The notes under the pieces are model-generated. The model was given only the letters and a program-made list of their open reading frames with translations. It was not told the DNA's origin and did not search any database. From Lachnospiraceae bacterium (GTDB lineage: Bacteria > Bacillota > Clostridia > Lachnospirales > Lachnospiraceae), in contig CAAFWV010000031.1 of NCBI GenBank assembly GCA_900766815.1, positions 16,795 through 80,794 of the forward strand: a stretch of DNA of 64,000 bases. The letters run 5' to 3'. This document shows, in pieces, positions 1-8,779 of the stretch; position 1 is the stretch's first letter, and each line of letters starts with the position of its first letter. Both the position numbers and the translations under genes were made by a program.

Positions 1-288
1 GGTGTTAAGCCTTCTGCAAATTATATGTATGAGTCATTGGCAGACAGCGGATATGATGAAATTGTCTGTGTTGTAATGACCGGTATGGGTGCCGACGGAA
101 CAGAGGGTATAAGGAATCTTAAGTTAAAGAAGAAGGTATACTGTATTTCACAGGAGAAGAACAGTTGTATTGTGTATGGAATGCCTAAGGCAGCTGACAG
201 AGCGGGGCTCACTGACGCATCGGTTGAGTTGGGCAACATTGCACAGGAGATTATATTACACGTGGGGGTAATGCAAAATGGATGTTAG
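1..288 (+). CDS. cheB: CheB chemotaxis methylesterase, C-terminal end (5' partial)
   Basis: The frame is open from base 1, so the gene starts upstream of the window. The 95 visible residues are the end of the CheB methylesterase domain, which removes methyl groups from receptor glutamates and deamidates receptor glutamines. The motif TGMGADG carries the catalytic aspartate of the Ser-His-Asp triad, and VYGMPKAADRAGL is the usual helix near the C-terminus. The serine, the histidine and the receiver domain lie outside the window. The last 11 bases overlap cheA, which indicates translational coupling in the che operon. Identification is firm despite truncation. Confidence 0.93.
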   Translation, partial: GVKPSANYMYESLADSGYDEIVCVVMTGMGADGTEGIRNLKLKKKVYCISQEKNSCIVYGMPKAADRAGLTDASVELGNIAQEIILHVGVMQNGC

Positions 289-2362
289 CCAGTATCTAGA
301 GATTTTTATCGACGAGACAAAAGAACATTTACAGAATCTCAATACGCAGATTCTGGATCTTGAGCAGTCACCGGATGACATGGACACGGTAAATGAGATA
401 TTCAGAGCCGCACATTCCCTTAAGGGTATGGCAGGTACCATGGGTTATAAGAGAATGCAGACTCTGACCCATGATATGGAGAATGTGTTCAGTAAGGTAA
501 GGGATGGTGCGCTTAAGGTTAATTCAAGCATAATTGATACCATATTCCAGTGTCTGGATGCATTGGAGGAGTATCTTGACAATATTCAGTCAAGTGCCGA
601 TGAGGGCACCAATGATAATGAGAATATCATTAAGGCGCTTAACGGCTTCCTTAATGGAGAGAATGCTGAGCCCAAGGCAGAAGAGAAGAAGGCTCCCGCT
701 CCCGCTCCCAAGGCAGAGAGCACAGAGGCTCCCGCACCGGCTGGTGAAGGCAGTCCTGATGATAAGTGGAAGAATATCAACTTCTCAGATGAACAGATTC
801 ATGTTATGGGTACAGCCAAGGGCAAGGGCCTCAATGTTGTAGGTGTTACAGTCTTCGTTCAGGAGAGCTGCATCCTTAAGGCTGCAAGAGCCTTCCTGGT
901 ATTCAAGACCTTAGAGGAGTTAGGTGAGGTTATTATCTCTGTTCCTTCTGCACAGGATATCGAGGATGAGAGATTCGAGCTTGACTTCAGCATGATAATC
1001 ATCACAGAGAAGACTGTGGATGATGTAATCAATGCCTGCAAGGGTGTATCCGAGATTGCCAAGGTATCGGGCGGAGCTGTAGATGTTCCTGCAATCGTAG
1101 AAGAAGAGAAGGAAAATGAGACAGAGCTTCAGGTAGCTGATAATAAGATTCCTCAGGCAGAGAATGCAGGTAATACCAAGGCTCCGGCAGAGAAGAAGAA
1201 GCCGGTTGTTAACAGAACGGTAAGAGTTGATATAGAGAAATTGGATGTACTTATGAATCTTGTAAGTGAGCTTATCATTGCCAAGAATTCACTTGTATCT
1301 GCTGCCACATCAACAGGTTCAGCAACCAATGAGATCAATGAGCACATTGAATACCTTGAGAATGTAACAACCAACCTTCATGAGTCGGTAATGAAGGTAA
1401 GAATGGTACCTATCGAGAGTGTTGTAAATAAGTTCCCGAGAATGATTCGAGACCTTCAGAAGAAGCTCGGTAAGAAGATGGAACTCTATATGTCAGGTGA
1501 AGAAACAGAGCTTGACAGAACAGTGGTTGATGAGATTGGCGATCCTATCATGCACCTGCTCCGTAATTCGGCAGACCATGGTATTGAGTCGGATGTCAAC
1601 CTAAGAATTCAGAGAGGTAAGCCGGAAGCCGGTTCAATCTATCTGGATGCATATCAGGACGGTAACAACGTTGTCATCGAGGTTAAGGATGACGGTAACG
1701 GAATAGATGTTAATGCAGTAAGAAACAAGGCTATTGAGAGAGGAACCATTACACCTGAGCAGGCTGATGCCATGACCGATCAGGAGATAATTAATCTCCT
1801 CTTCCTTCCAAGCTTCTCAACTGCCAAGGTTGTATCTGATATTTCCGGAAGAGGTGTCGGACTTGATGTCGTTAAGTCTAAGATTGAATCCCTTTCAGGA
1901 GAAGTTGAAGTAAAGAGTACACTCGGTGTAGGAAGTACATGGACAATCAGACTTCCGCTTACTCTTGCTATTATTCAGACACTTATGGTTGTTGTCGGCG
2001 GAGAGAAATATGCTATTCCGCTTAGTAATATCCAGACAATAGAGAGCATAAGGCCTGATGAGGTAAGTACGGTTCAGACTAAGGAAGTAATTACCTTAAG
2101 AGGCAGCATTATTCCTCTTATCAGACTCAATGAGGTGCTTGGCTGTGAGTCAACCAAGGATCCTAATGAAGAGCTTGTGGTTGTAATCGTTAAGAAGGGT
2201 GATAAGATGGCCGGTCTCGTAATTGATACACTTACGGGACAGCAGGAAATCGTTATCAAGTCACTTGGTAAGTATATCAACAAGAGCAAGCTTATCAGTG
2301 GCGCAACAATTCTCGGTAATGGTGAGGTTGCACTTATCATTGACCCCAATGCATTAATCTAA
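278..2362 (+). CDS. cheA: CheA chemotaxis histidine kinase
   Basis: Cytoplasmic kinase that reads receptor arrays through CheW and phosphorylates CheY and CheB. All five domains are visible in 694 residues. P1 (about 1-105) has the phospho-acceptor His46 in AAHSLKGMAG. An Ala/Pro/Lys/Glu-rich linker (about 128-168) precedes the P2 response-regulator docking domain (about 168-258). A second acidic linker leads to P3 dimerisation helices (about 305-370). The P4 ATPase has the N box HLLRNSADHG near 425, DDGNGID near 470 and GRGVGLDV. P5 (about 555-694) is the CheW-like coupling domain. The start overlaps cheB by 11 bases and follows a G-rich ribosome site. Length and motifs are those of an active family member. 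Confidence 0.98.
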   Translation: MDVSQYLEIFIDETKEHLQNLNTQILDLEQSPDDMDTVNEIFRAAHSLKGMAGTMGYKRMQTLTHDMENVFSKVRDGALKVNSSIIDTIFQCLDALEEYLDNIQSSADEGTNDNENIIKALNGFLNGENAEPKAEEKKAPAPAPKAESTEAPAPAGEGSPDDKWKNINFSDEQIHVMGTAKGKGLNVVGVTVFVQESCILKAARAFLVFKTLEELGEVIISVPSAQDIEDERFELDFSMIIITEKTVDDVINACKGVSEIAKVSGGAVDVPAIVEEEKENETELQVADNKIPQAENAGNTKAPAEKKKPVVNRTVRVDIEKLDVLMNLVSELIIAKNSLVSAATSTGSATNEINEHIEYLENVTTNLHESVMKVRMVPIESVVNKFPRMIRDLQKKLGKKMELYMSGEETELDRTVVDEIGDPIMHLLRNSADHGIESDVNLRIQRGKPEAGSIYLDAYQDGNNVVIEVKDDGNGIDVNAVRNKAIERGTITPEQADAMTDQEIINLLFLPSFSTAKVVSDISGRGVGLDVVKSKIESLSGEVEVKSTLGVGSTWTIRLPLTLAIIQTLMVVVGGEKYAIPLSNIQTIESIRPDEVSTVQTKEVITLRGSIIPLIRLNEVLGCESTKDPNEELVVVIVKKGDKMAGLVIDTLTGQQEIVIKSLGKYINKSKLISGATILGNGEVALIIDPNALI

Positions 2363-2374
2363 GGAGGAATAGAC

Positions 2375-2839
2375 ATGGACGAGGTTAAAGTATATTCAGA
2401 AGCTATACAGTTTATCAAGATTGCCATTGGGGAAGAGATGTATGGAATTGATATCAGTATAGTGGACAATATTGTCCGCCCTCAGGCTGTTACAAGAGTA
2501 CCCAATGTTGCAGCATATATCAAGGGCGTAATTAATATCCGAGGAGAAATCGTTCCCATCATGAGCCTCAGACTAAAGATGGGATTTGAGGAAATCGAAG
2601 AGACCAAGAATACAAGATTTATTATTGTTAAGCTTGAGAAGTACGGTAAGATCGGACTTATCGTGGATGCTGTCAAGGAGGTTGTTACACTTACTCCTGA
2701 GCAGATTGAGAAGATGAAGTACGATGCGAATGATGATGTACCTCACTTTGTTGCAGGCGTGGGCAAGACAGATAACGGACTTGTATCATTACTTGATATT
2801 GATGTAGTAACCTATGATAAGTCTATGAAGGAGGACTAA
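2375..2839 (+). CDS. cheW: CheW chemotaxis coupling protein
   Basis: A 154-residue single CheW domain, which bridges receptor tips and CheA P5 in the chemosensory array. Typical family landmarks are seen: the N-terminal EEMYGIDIS strand, KGVINIRGEIVPIMSLR in the middle and IGLIVDAVKEVV afterwards. A strong AAGGAGG lies 7 bases before the ATG, 12 bases after cheA, so it is co-transcribed with it. A second CheW domain in this window sits in CheV (42846-43742), and CheA P5 is the third. No anomaly is seen. Confidence 0.97.
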   Translation: MDEVKVYSEAIQFIKIAIGEEMYGIDISIVDNIVRPQAVTRVPNVAAYIKGVINIRGEIVPIMSLRLKMGFEEIEETKNTRFIIVKLEKYGKIGLIVDAVKEVVTLTPEQIEKMKYDANDDVPHFVAGVGKTDNGLVSLLDIDVVTYDKSMKED

Positions 2840-2842
2840 TAC

Positions 2843-3463
2843 ATGGCGGAATTGTCCATGGAGAGCCTGACCACACAATATTTTGATGTACTTAAAGAAA
2901 TAGGAAATATAGGAGCCGGTAATGCCACAACAGCTCTTGCTACGATGCTTCAGTGCAAAGTCGATATGAAGGTTCCACAGGTTAGAATGATGGAATTCAA
3001 GGATGTAGGCGCACTGCTTGGCGGAGAGGAACAGGAGTTAGCCGGTGCATATCTGTCAGTAGAGGGCGATATCACAGGTTCGATTCTTTTCCTGGTACAG
3101 AAGGAGGTTGCGCTTCATCTGGTATCCAAGCTCATGGGTGGCATGGGCGGAGATGAATTCGGAGAGATGGAACGTTCGGCCTTCAAGGAAATCAGCAATA
3201 TTGTAACAGGTTCTTATCTTAACGCATTGTCGACAATGACAAATATGTGTATATATCCTTCGATTCCGGATTTGGCGATCGATATGGCGGGTGCAATTCT
3301 CAGCGTACCTGCGATTGAATTCGGAATTATGGGAGATAAGATTCTGTTGATTCAGTCTCAGATTTCTGATGAGATTGAGATGGATGGATTCTTCGTTATG
3401 ATTCCCGATATGGAATCATATGCCAAAATATTAAGAGCACTGGGAATTCCCGTTGAGGAATAA
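2843..3463 (+). CDS. cheC: CheC CheY-P phosphatase
   Basis: A 206-residue CheC family member. CheC dephosphorylates CheY-P and, when bound to CheD, takes part in adaptation in Bacillus-type chemotaxis. Both pseudo-symmetric active-site helices are present with the E-x-x-N signature: EIGNIGAGNATTAL near the N-terminus and EISNIVTGSYLNAL around residue 115. A proline follows each at the usual distance. Both sites look intact, which suggests a two-site CheC rather than a one-site CheX. It lies 3 bases after cheW and directly before its partner cheD. Confidence 0.97.
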   Translation: MAELSMESLTTQYFDVLKEIGNIGAGNATTALATMLQCKVDMKVPQVRMMEFKDVGALLGGEEQELAGAYLSVEGDITGSILFLVQKEVALHLVSKLMGGMGGDEFGEMERSAFKEISNIVTGSYLNALSTMTNMCIYPSIPDLAIDMAGAILSVPAIEFGIMGDKILLIQSQISDEIEMDGFFVMIPDMESYAKILRALGIPVEE

Positions 3464-3483
3464 TACCGGTCTGGAGGTTGGCT

Positions 3484-3963
3484 TTGGAAATTAAGGTTGG
3501 TATGGCAGATATGAATGTCTGCACTAGCCCGGACAGCATCATAACCTTGGGACTCGGTTCCTGTGTGGGGGTTATCCTATACGATCCCATAGCTAAGATA
3601 TGTGGGATGGTGCACGTGATGTTGCCTGACAGTAGGGCAATAAGTAATAATTCGAATGTAGCGAAGTTTGCGGATACCGGAATTGAGAGCCTGCTTGAGA
3701 AGGTAATCGAGGCCGGAGCGGTTAAGAGCAGAATAGTATCCAAAATTGCCGGTGGCGCGCAGATGTTTTCAGCCAATAAGCAATCGCCTCTGTTGAGAGT
3801 AGGCGAGAATAACGTCGCTGCAGTTAAGAAGAAGCTTTCGCAACTGAATATCAAGCTGCTTGCAGAGGATACCGGCGCTGACTACGGAAGAACCGTTGTA
3901 TTCTATCCGGAGACAGGAGAGTATTTGATACGGGCTATAGGTAAGGAACCTAAGGTAATATAG
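3484..3963 (+). CDS. cheD: CheD receptor glutamine deamidase
   Basis: CheD deamidates glutamines on chemoreceptors and binds CheC, stimulating its phosphatase activity. The catalytic pair is visible as Cys in LGLGSCVGV and His in GMVHVMLPDS, in the usual order and spacing. I place the start at TTG 3484, since GGAGG at 3473-3477 then sits 6 bases upstream; the TTG at 3478 is in frame but abuts the ribosome site. This gives 159 residues, normal for the family. Adjacent cheC matches the known CheC-CheD partnership. A non-ATG start may lower its expression relative to cheC. Confidence 0.95.
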   Translation: MEIKVGMADMNVCTSPDSIITLGLGSCVGVILYDPIAKICGMVHVMLPDSRAISNNSNVAKFADTGIESLLEKVIEAGAVKSRIVSKIAGGAQMFSANKQSPLLRVGENNVAAVKKKLSQLNIKLLAEDTGADYGRTVVFYPETGEYLIRAIGKEPKVI

Positions 3964-4010
3964 GTTTCTTGCCTTCTTATAATATATAAATAATATCCAA
4001 AGGGGTTGCA

Positions 4011-4331
4011 ATGAATAAAAGATATGCAATGATGCCTATCGTTATCATGCTGATAGCAGGTGGCATTGCAGGATTAATGACACTGTATTTCAGGTATGAA
4101 TCCATAGAATCCATGTGGATAATACTTGGAAGTCTGGTTCTCTTCTATGTAATAGGACGAGCCTTAAGATGGGTAATCCTTAGGTTTGAACAGCAGATTG
4201 CTGATGAGGAAGCCAAGAGACTGGAAGAGGAAGGAAAAGTAGTTGAGAAGGAAGGCGCTGCCGAGAATACTTCGGATAATGAGTCCGATAGGGAGTCAGA
4301 TAAGGAAGAGGGAGATAGCAGTACTTCTTAA
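4011..4331 (+). CDS. Small two-helix membrane protein of the che/sigma-28 region
   Basis: A 106-residue protein of unknown function. Two hydrophobic segments (about 8-26 and 34-52) are followed by a charged helix and then a very acidic, serine-rich tail of about 35 residues that should be cytoplasmic. An AAAGGGG ribosome site precedes the ATG. It occupies the slot between cheD and fliA, where B. subtilis instead has sigD then swrB. By position it may influence motility, but that is inference from context alone. Composition suggests a membrane-anchored acidic tail rather than an enzyme. Confidence 0.8.
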   Translation: MNKRYAMMPIVIMLIAGGIAGLMTLYFRYESIESMWIILGSLVLFYVIGRALRWVILRFEQQIADEEAKRLEEEGKVVEKEGAAENTSDNESDRESDKEEGDSSTS

Positions 4332-4348
4332 GAGTGTGGGGTATGGCA

Positions 4349-5113
4349 ATGGATGAAGCTCAAAGAGCCATTCTCTGGCGTGACTATGCCAGACTGGGGA
4401 CTCAGGAATTAAGAGAAAAGTTAATACTGGAATATGCTCCGCTTGTTAAAATAATTGCCGGAAGGTTAAGTATGTATCTGGGATACAACGTAGAGTATGA
4501 GGATCTTGTAAGCTATGGAACCTTTGGATTGATTGATGCAATTGACAAATATGATGCATTAAAGCAGAACAAGTTTGAGACCTATGCTTCACTAAGAATC
4601 AGGGGAGAAATCTTAGACCAGATAAGGAAGATGGACTGGATTCCGAGAACCGTAAGACAGAAGCAGAAGCAGATTGATACTGCAATCAGGGAATTTGAGA
4701 CAGAGCATGGCAGACAGCCGAGTGACGATGAACTGGCAATGTCTCTTGGCATAGATTCCGAGGAGCTGCTTGAGTGGCAGTCAAAGCTTAAGGTTACAGG
4801 ATTGGTATCTCTTAATGAATTCATGGAATCCGGTGCAGATGTTCCCAACAGTCCTACAGGCTCATCCCATTTCATGCAGCCTGAGGATGTCATGGAGGAG
4901 AGAGAGCTCAAGGAGAAGCTTGCAGAGAGTCTGGAATCCCTCAATGAGAAGGAGAAGCTTGTCATTCAGATGTATTATTATGATGAGATGACACTTAAGG
5001 AAATAGCTGCAGTACTCGAGGTATCGGAGAGCAGGGTTAGTCAGATTCATACCAAGGCTCTCAATAAGATGAGAGATAAACTTGGAAGATATCTTGGTAT
5101 CCTGCTTAAATAA
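4349..5113 (+). CDS. fliA: Flagellar/motility sigma factor sigma-28 (FliA/SigD)
   Basis: Sigma-28 directs RNA polymerase to late flagellar and chemotaxis promoters. Region 2 is visible as VEYEDLVSYGTFGLIDAID and IRGEILDQIRKMDWIPR, and region 4 as LKEIAAVLEVSESRVSQIH. GTG 4334 and ATG 4343 are in frame, but only ATG 4349 has a spaced GGGG (4338-4341, 7 bases), giving 254 residues, typical for FliA. It lies within the che cluster as in Bacillus and Clostridia. I found no FlgM anti-sigma gene and no convincing sigma-28 promoter inside the window. Confidence 0.97.
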   Translation: MDEAQRAILWRDYARLGTQELREKLILEYAPLVKIIAGRLSMYLGYNVEYEDLVSYGTFGLIDAIDKYDALKQNKFETYASLRIRGEILDQIRKMDWIPRTVRQKQKQIDTAIREFETEHGRQPSDDELAMSLGIDSEELLEWQSKLKVTGLVSLNEFMESGADVPNSPTGSSHFMQPEDVMEERELKEKLAESLESLNEKEKLVIQMYYYDEMTLKEIAAVLEVSESRVSQIHTKALNKMRDKLGRYLGILLK

Positions 5114-5124
5114 CAGGAGCAAAT

Positions 5125-6717
5125 ATGAACGGTAGTTTCATACTGATTTGTGGCAGTGATTCCACCGGCTTAAAGGTAATACCCGCAACGGACGGCGGAG
5201 AGAACCCGGCGGTTGGAGACATTGTCGACTATCTCAATTTTAATAAAATAGATTTCACAATCCCCGAGCTTAACAAGGCTATGGCCAACCTTGGCAGCTC
5301 GGAGATAATAATTCCGCTTAATAACAATTCCATATTGCCTATAAGAGAGTGCATGATTACCGAGCTTACGGACAACAACATGACCTGTATTGCCAAGTTT
5401 ATGCCACCCTCAGACAAGGGTGAACTCATGACGGAGGATGAGATTCTTGGCGACCTCAAGATGAGGGGTGTGGTCTGCGGAATCGATCATGACGCAATAA
5501 AGAATTATCTCGCAAACAGAGAATATTTTAGGAGCTTTGTGATTGCCAAGGGAGTTGAGCCTGTCCAGGGACAAAATGCATCGATTGAGTATATGTTCAA
5601 TACGGATGTTAAGGCCCGCCCCACTCTTCTTGATGACGGAAGTGTTGATTTCTTTAACTTAAATATTATCAATCACTGTAATGAAGGTGACCTGCTTGCC
5701 AAGCTTCACAGAGAAGTACCCGGCAAGTACGGATATGACATTACGGGGCAGAAGATTAAGCCTGCGGATATCAGGAGAGGCAAGCTTAAATTCGGTAAGA
5801 ATATACGATTATCAGAAGATAAGACAGAAATATATTCTCTATGTAACGGACATGTTAACCTGGTTGACGGCAGAGTATTCGTAAGCGACCTCATGGAGGT
5901 TGAGAATGTTGATACGGCAACAGGTAATATCGAATATGAAGGCAATGTCCAGGTTAACGGAAATGTTAATACCAATTTCACAATAAAGGCCAAGGGTAAT
6001 GTTGAGGTAAGAGGTATTGTAGAGGGTGCCACAATAATTGCGGGTGGCAATATCACCATAGCCAGAGGAATGAATGGCATGGGCAAGGGTGTGCTTCGTG
6101 CTGACGGCAATGTGGTTGCGAAATTTATTGAGAACTCCACTGTTGAAGCCAATGGATATGTTGAGGCAAGCTCAATAATGCACAGTCAGGTCATGGCAGG
6201 AACCGAGGTTCACGTCGGCGGTAAGCGTGGCTTCATTTCAGGAGGCAAGGTTAGTGCAACAACGCTTATTGATGTCAAGATACTTGGTTCGGATATGGGA
6301 ACTGAGACATTGGTTGAAATAGGAGTAAGTCCCACTGTCAAGAAGAGATATAAGGATCTCAATGAGCTGATTAATGAGAATACCAAGGTGATAAACAGGG
6401 CAATCCCCATTATGGAAGCTGCCAGAGACAAGCATGAGCAGGGAATAGAGCTCAGCGAGGAACAGCAGCAGAATATCAAGGGCCTTGCGATTATTACCAG
6501 AAGCAAGCTTGAGGAAATCAGACAGTTCAATAAGGAAATAACCGAAATAGAAGGGCTTCTGGCAGAAGAGAAGCGTGCCTGCGTGTCTGTAAGGGATACA
6601 GTCTATCCGGGTACAAAGATAATAATCAATGATGTATCGAAGATAATAAAGGACAGTATGAAATACTGCAGATTCGTCAAGGATCGCGGAGATGTCAGAA
6701 TGATTGACATGAACTAA
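5125..6717 (+). CDS. FapA-like DUF342 protein
   Basis: A 530-residue member of the DUF342/FapA family (not the FapA amyloid). The central part (about 250-390) is a right-handed beta-helix-like run of glycine-spaced strands, such as IEYEGNVQVNGNVNTNF and AKGNVEVRGIVEGATI. Residues about 395-500 form a predicted coiled coil. The N-terminal region has the family's mixed alpha/beta domain. Such genes are widespread in Clostridia, often within fla/che operons, and some homologues are linked to polar localisation of motility proteins. The precise role here is unknown. It starts 11 bases after fliA, so it is probably co-transcribed. Confidence 0.88.
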   Translation: MNGSFILICGSDSTGLKVIPATDGGENPAVGDIVDYLNFNKIDFTIPELNKAMANLGSSEIIIPLNNNSILPIRECMITELTDNNMTCIAKFMPPSDKGELMTEDEILGDLKMRGVVCGIDHDAIKNYLANREYFRSFVIAKGVEPVQGQNASIEYMFNTDVKARPTLLDDGSVDFFNLNIINHCNEGDLLAKLHREVPGKYGYDITGQKIKPADIRRGKLKFGKNIRLSEDKTEIYSLCNGHVNLVDGRVFVSDLMEVENVDTATGNIEYEGNVQVNGNVNTNFTIKAKGNVEVRGIVEGATIIAGGNITIARGMNGMGKGVLRADGNVVAKFIENSTVEANGYVEASSIMHSQVMAGTEVHVGGKRGFISGGKVSATTLIDVKILGSDMGTETLVEIGVSPTVKKRYKDLNELINENTKVINRAIPIMEAARDKHEQGIELSEEQQQNIKGLAIITRSKLEEIRQFNKEITEIEGLLAEEKRACVSVRDTVYPGTKIIINDVSKIIKDSMKYCRFVKDRGDVRMIDMN

Positions 6718-6728
6718 GGGAGGTGCCT

Positions 6729-7049
6729 ATGGCAATAGGAGCAGTTGAACTTAATCATGCAATGACCGGAATAAACGATTATAACCATCTGCGTCATCAG
6801 GAGGACACCAAGGGAATGGTCGATCAGACCAACTTCCAGAACCAGTTTAATCAGGCAGTGGAATCCAGGATTAACAATGTCCATGCCGGTGATGATGTTA
6901 ATAATAATCAGAAGAAGTTTGACGCCAAGGAGAAGGGTGGCGGAACTTATTCGGGAGACGGAGGAAAGAACAGGAATGGCAGGAAGCAGCAGGACAATCC
7001 TGACGGAAAGGTCATCCCTAAGTATTCCGGATTTGATATGAAGATATAG
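6729..7049 (+). CDS. Small hydrophilic protein, unknown function
   Basis: A 106-residue soluble, Asn/Gln/Lys/Gly-rich protein with no signal peptide or membrane segment. Start ATG 6729 is 5 bases after AAGGGAGG, which rules out the earlier in-frame GTG at 6723. The N-terminal 50 residues are likely helical; the C-terminal 55 are low-complexity and probably disordered, ending in a hydrophobic IPKYSGFDMKI. It sits 11 bases after the DUF342 gene and 13 before the next. I do not recognise a family; linkage suggests a motility-associated accessory protein. Confidence 0.72.
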   Translation: MAIGAVELNHAMTGINDYNHLRHQEDTKGMVDQTNFQNQFNQAVESRINNVHAGDDVNNNQKKFDAKEKGGGTYSGDGGKNRNGRKQQDNPDGKVIPKYSGFDMKI

Positions 7050-7062
7050 GCAGGATGTAGTA

Positions 7063-7962
7063 ATGACAGTCGCAGAAATTGTGATTCTAATAGTGGGAGC
7101 TGCACTTTTTACGATAAGCTTCTTTATACCGGATAAGTCCGGCGACAGAACGGAGGATATTGAAAGCCTCCTTAGTTCTGATGCGGCAAGGGACGCCATT
7201 ACAGGAGCTCTTGACGGAGAGATTAGCAGGGCTAAGGACGATCTGAGGGATGCGCTTGAGGAGCAGCTGACCGACAATAAGGACAGGCTCGACCGCTATA
7301 TGGACAGGATTACCAATGAGAAGATGATGGCAGTCAGCGAATATTCGGACACGGTTCTTCAGCAGATACACAAGGATCATGAAGAGGCGGTATTCCTCTA
7401 TGACATGATTGACAACAAATATTCCATGGTCAAGTCGACAGCAGCAGAGATTAACCAGCTTCAGAACAGGGTTAAGAATTCGGGCATGCTCACAGAGCCT
7501 GCAGAGCCAAAGGTCACCCCGGGCAAAAGTGCTCGAACTGAGGCTGATGCCACTCCTGCTAAAAGAACGGAGAATACCGTTTCATCATTATCACAGAATG
7601 AGGGCAGAGTAAATGCCGGTGACATGACCGCAGGCATAAATTCAAAAGCACAGGTGGCAGATGAAAAAATCCGGTCTACAGCCTTCGAACCGATTAATCC
7701 CAAGAAGGTGACGGTTGCGGATTATCAGGAAAATGCTGCTCCCGGTGATAATAATGAGAAGACCTTGGATAATCAGGTTACGACAGAGAATAAGTCCGAT
7801 GCGGGCATTGAGCTTATGTTTGATTCCGAGCTGGGAAGTATGAATAATAACGACAGAATACTCGCACTTCATAAGGAAGGAAAGTCCAATATGGCTATTG
7901 CCAAGGAGCTTGACCTTGGAGTGGGAGAGGTTAAGCTTGTACTTGACCTTTTCAAGAATTAA
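7063..7962 (+). CDS. DUF6115-type membrane-anchored protein
   Basis: A 299-residue protein with one N-terminal transmembrane helix (about 4-23), a long charged coiled-coil region (about 30-150), a disordered Thr/Ala/Lys-rich spacer (about 150-255) and a compact C-terminal helix pair. The last part, RILALHKEGKSNMAIAKELDL followed by GVGEVKLVLDL, resembles a helix-turn-helix and is the hallmark of DUF6115 proteins, common at the end of Clostridial flagellar operons. The function is unknown. An HTH-like tail on a membrane anchor could bind DNA or, more likely, protein. Its start is 13 bases after the preceding gene. Confidence 0.82.
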   Translation: MTVAEIVILIVGAALFTISFFIPDKSGDRTEDIESLLSSDAARDAITGALDGEISRAKDDLRDALEEQLTDNKDRLDRYMDRITNEKMMAVSEYSDTVLQQIHKDHEEAVFLYDMIDNKYSMVKSTAAEINQLQNRVKNSGMLTEPAEPKVTPGKSARTEADATPAKRTENTVSSLSQNEGRVNAGDMTAGINSKAQVADEKIRSTAFEPINPKKVTVADYQENAAPGDNNEKTLDNQVTTENKSDAGIELMFDSELGSMNNNDRILALHKEGKSNMAIAKELDLGVGEVKLVLDLFKN

Positions 7963-7971
7963 GGGGATGTC

Positions 7972-8685
7972 ATGAAGCTAAAGTTTTATCTTCGAGGCAT
8001 AGGTCTGGGCATTATTGTTGCTGTAGCCATATGTATCTCTGCCGGAATGAAGAATAATCAAATATCCGATGAGGAAGTAATAAAGAGGGCGGAAGCTCTG
8101 GGAATGGTACAGTCCGGTGAGACGCTTGAGGAAAGTGTTGACGACGAAATCAGGGACGGCCTGGAAGCAGAGACGACAGAGGATGGCACGTCGTCTGATG
8201 CAGACACTGCAAAGGTTGATGAAGATGTACCTGCAACAGAGTCAGGTGAGACAGCTGTTAATCCCAATGAAGCGGAGAATTCAGTGGCGGATGAGACACC
8301 GCCTGCTGCCGGCAGTGACGGCACAACAACACCCAAGGTGACGCCGACGCCTGCTAAGGAGGCTACGCCGACACCGACTCCGGCTAATGAGACCGATAGG
8401 AATAACCGGTCTTCAGAATCTTCGGACGATTCCGCTGAGAATACAGAAGAGGCGGCGGACACGGAGAATACCACAGAATATATTACTGTAGTCGTTGAAC
8501 GGGGCAACGGCTCGGATACGGTCGCAAGGAAAATTGAGGCAGCGGGACTTGTTGCCAGCGCATCTGATTTCGACAGATATCTGTGCAGTAATGGGTATGA
8601 TAAGAGAATTGCGGCAGGTACTCATAAGATACCAATTAGTGCCAGGGAAGAGGAAATAGCCCAAATATTGTGTAATATGCAATAA
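7972..8685 (+). CDS. Membrane-anchored protein ending in an MltG/YceG N-domain-like fold
   Basis: A 237-residue protein with an N-terminal membrane helix (about 8-24), a highly acidic Thr/Glu/Pro-rich linker (about 50-165, including TPTPAKEATPTPTP) and a C-terminal module of about 65 residues. That module, VVVERGNGSDTVARKIEAAG then AAGTHKIPISAREEEIAQIL, resembles the LysM-like N-terminal subdomain of the endolytic transglycosylase MltG/YceG. The MltG catalytic domain is absent. I infer a cell-wall-facing, non-catalytic peptidoglycan or protein adaptor. It is the last gene before a new promoter, 9 bases after the DUF6115 gene. Confidence 0.75.
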   Translation: MKLKFYLRGIGLGIIVAVAICISAGMKNNQISDEEVIKRAEALGMVQSGETLEESVDDEIRDGLEAETTEDGTSSDADTAKVDEDVPATESGETAVNPNEAENSVADETPPAAGSDGTTTPKVTPTPAKEATPTPTPANETDRNNRSSESSDDSAENTEEAADTENTTEYITVVVERGNGSDTVARKIEAAGLVASASDFDRYLCSNGYDKRIAAGTHKIPISAREEEIAQILCNMQ

Positions 8686-8720
8686 AATTGTATGATTTCA
8701 ACAGAAAAATCAGTATTTTG

Positions 8721-8749
8721 TTGAATATTATTGTGAAAAAGTATATAAT
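8721..8749 (+). promoter_or_regulatory. Sigma-A promoter for the MshEN-CheX/cheY pair
   Basis: TTGAAT (8721-8726) and a perfect TATAAT (8744-8749) are separated by 17 bases. The start codon of the next gene is 31 bases beyond the -10, with AAAGGAGAGG between. This separates the two-gene unit from the fla/che operon and suggests housekeeping expression. Confidence 0.85.
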
Positions 8750-8779
8750 ACATTTAGTTTATAGCAAAGGAGAGGTTCA

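Noticed and set aside
3478..3483. TTG at 3478 as the cheD start
   Set aside because: It touches the GGAGG ribosome site; TTG 3484 has proper spacing.
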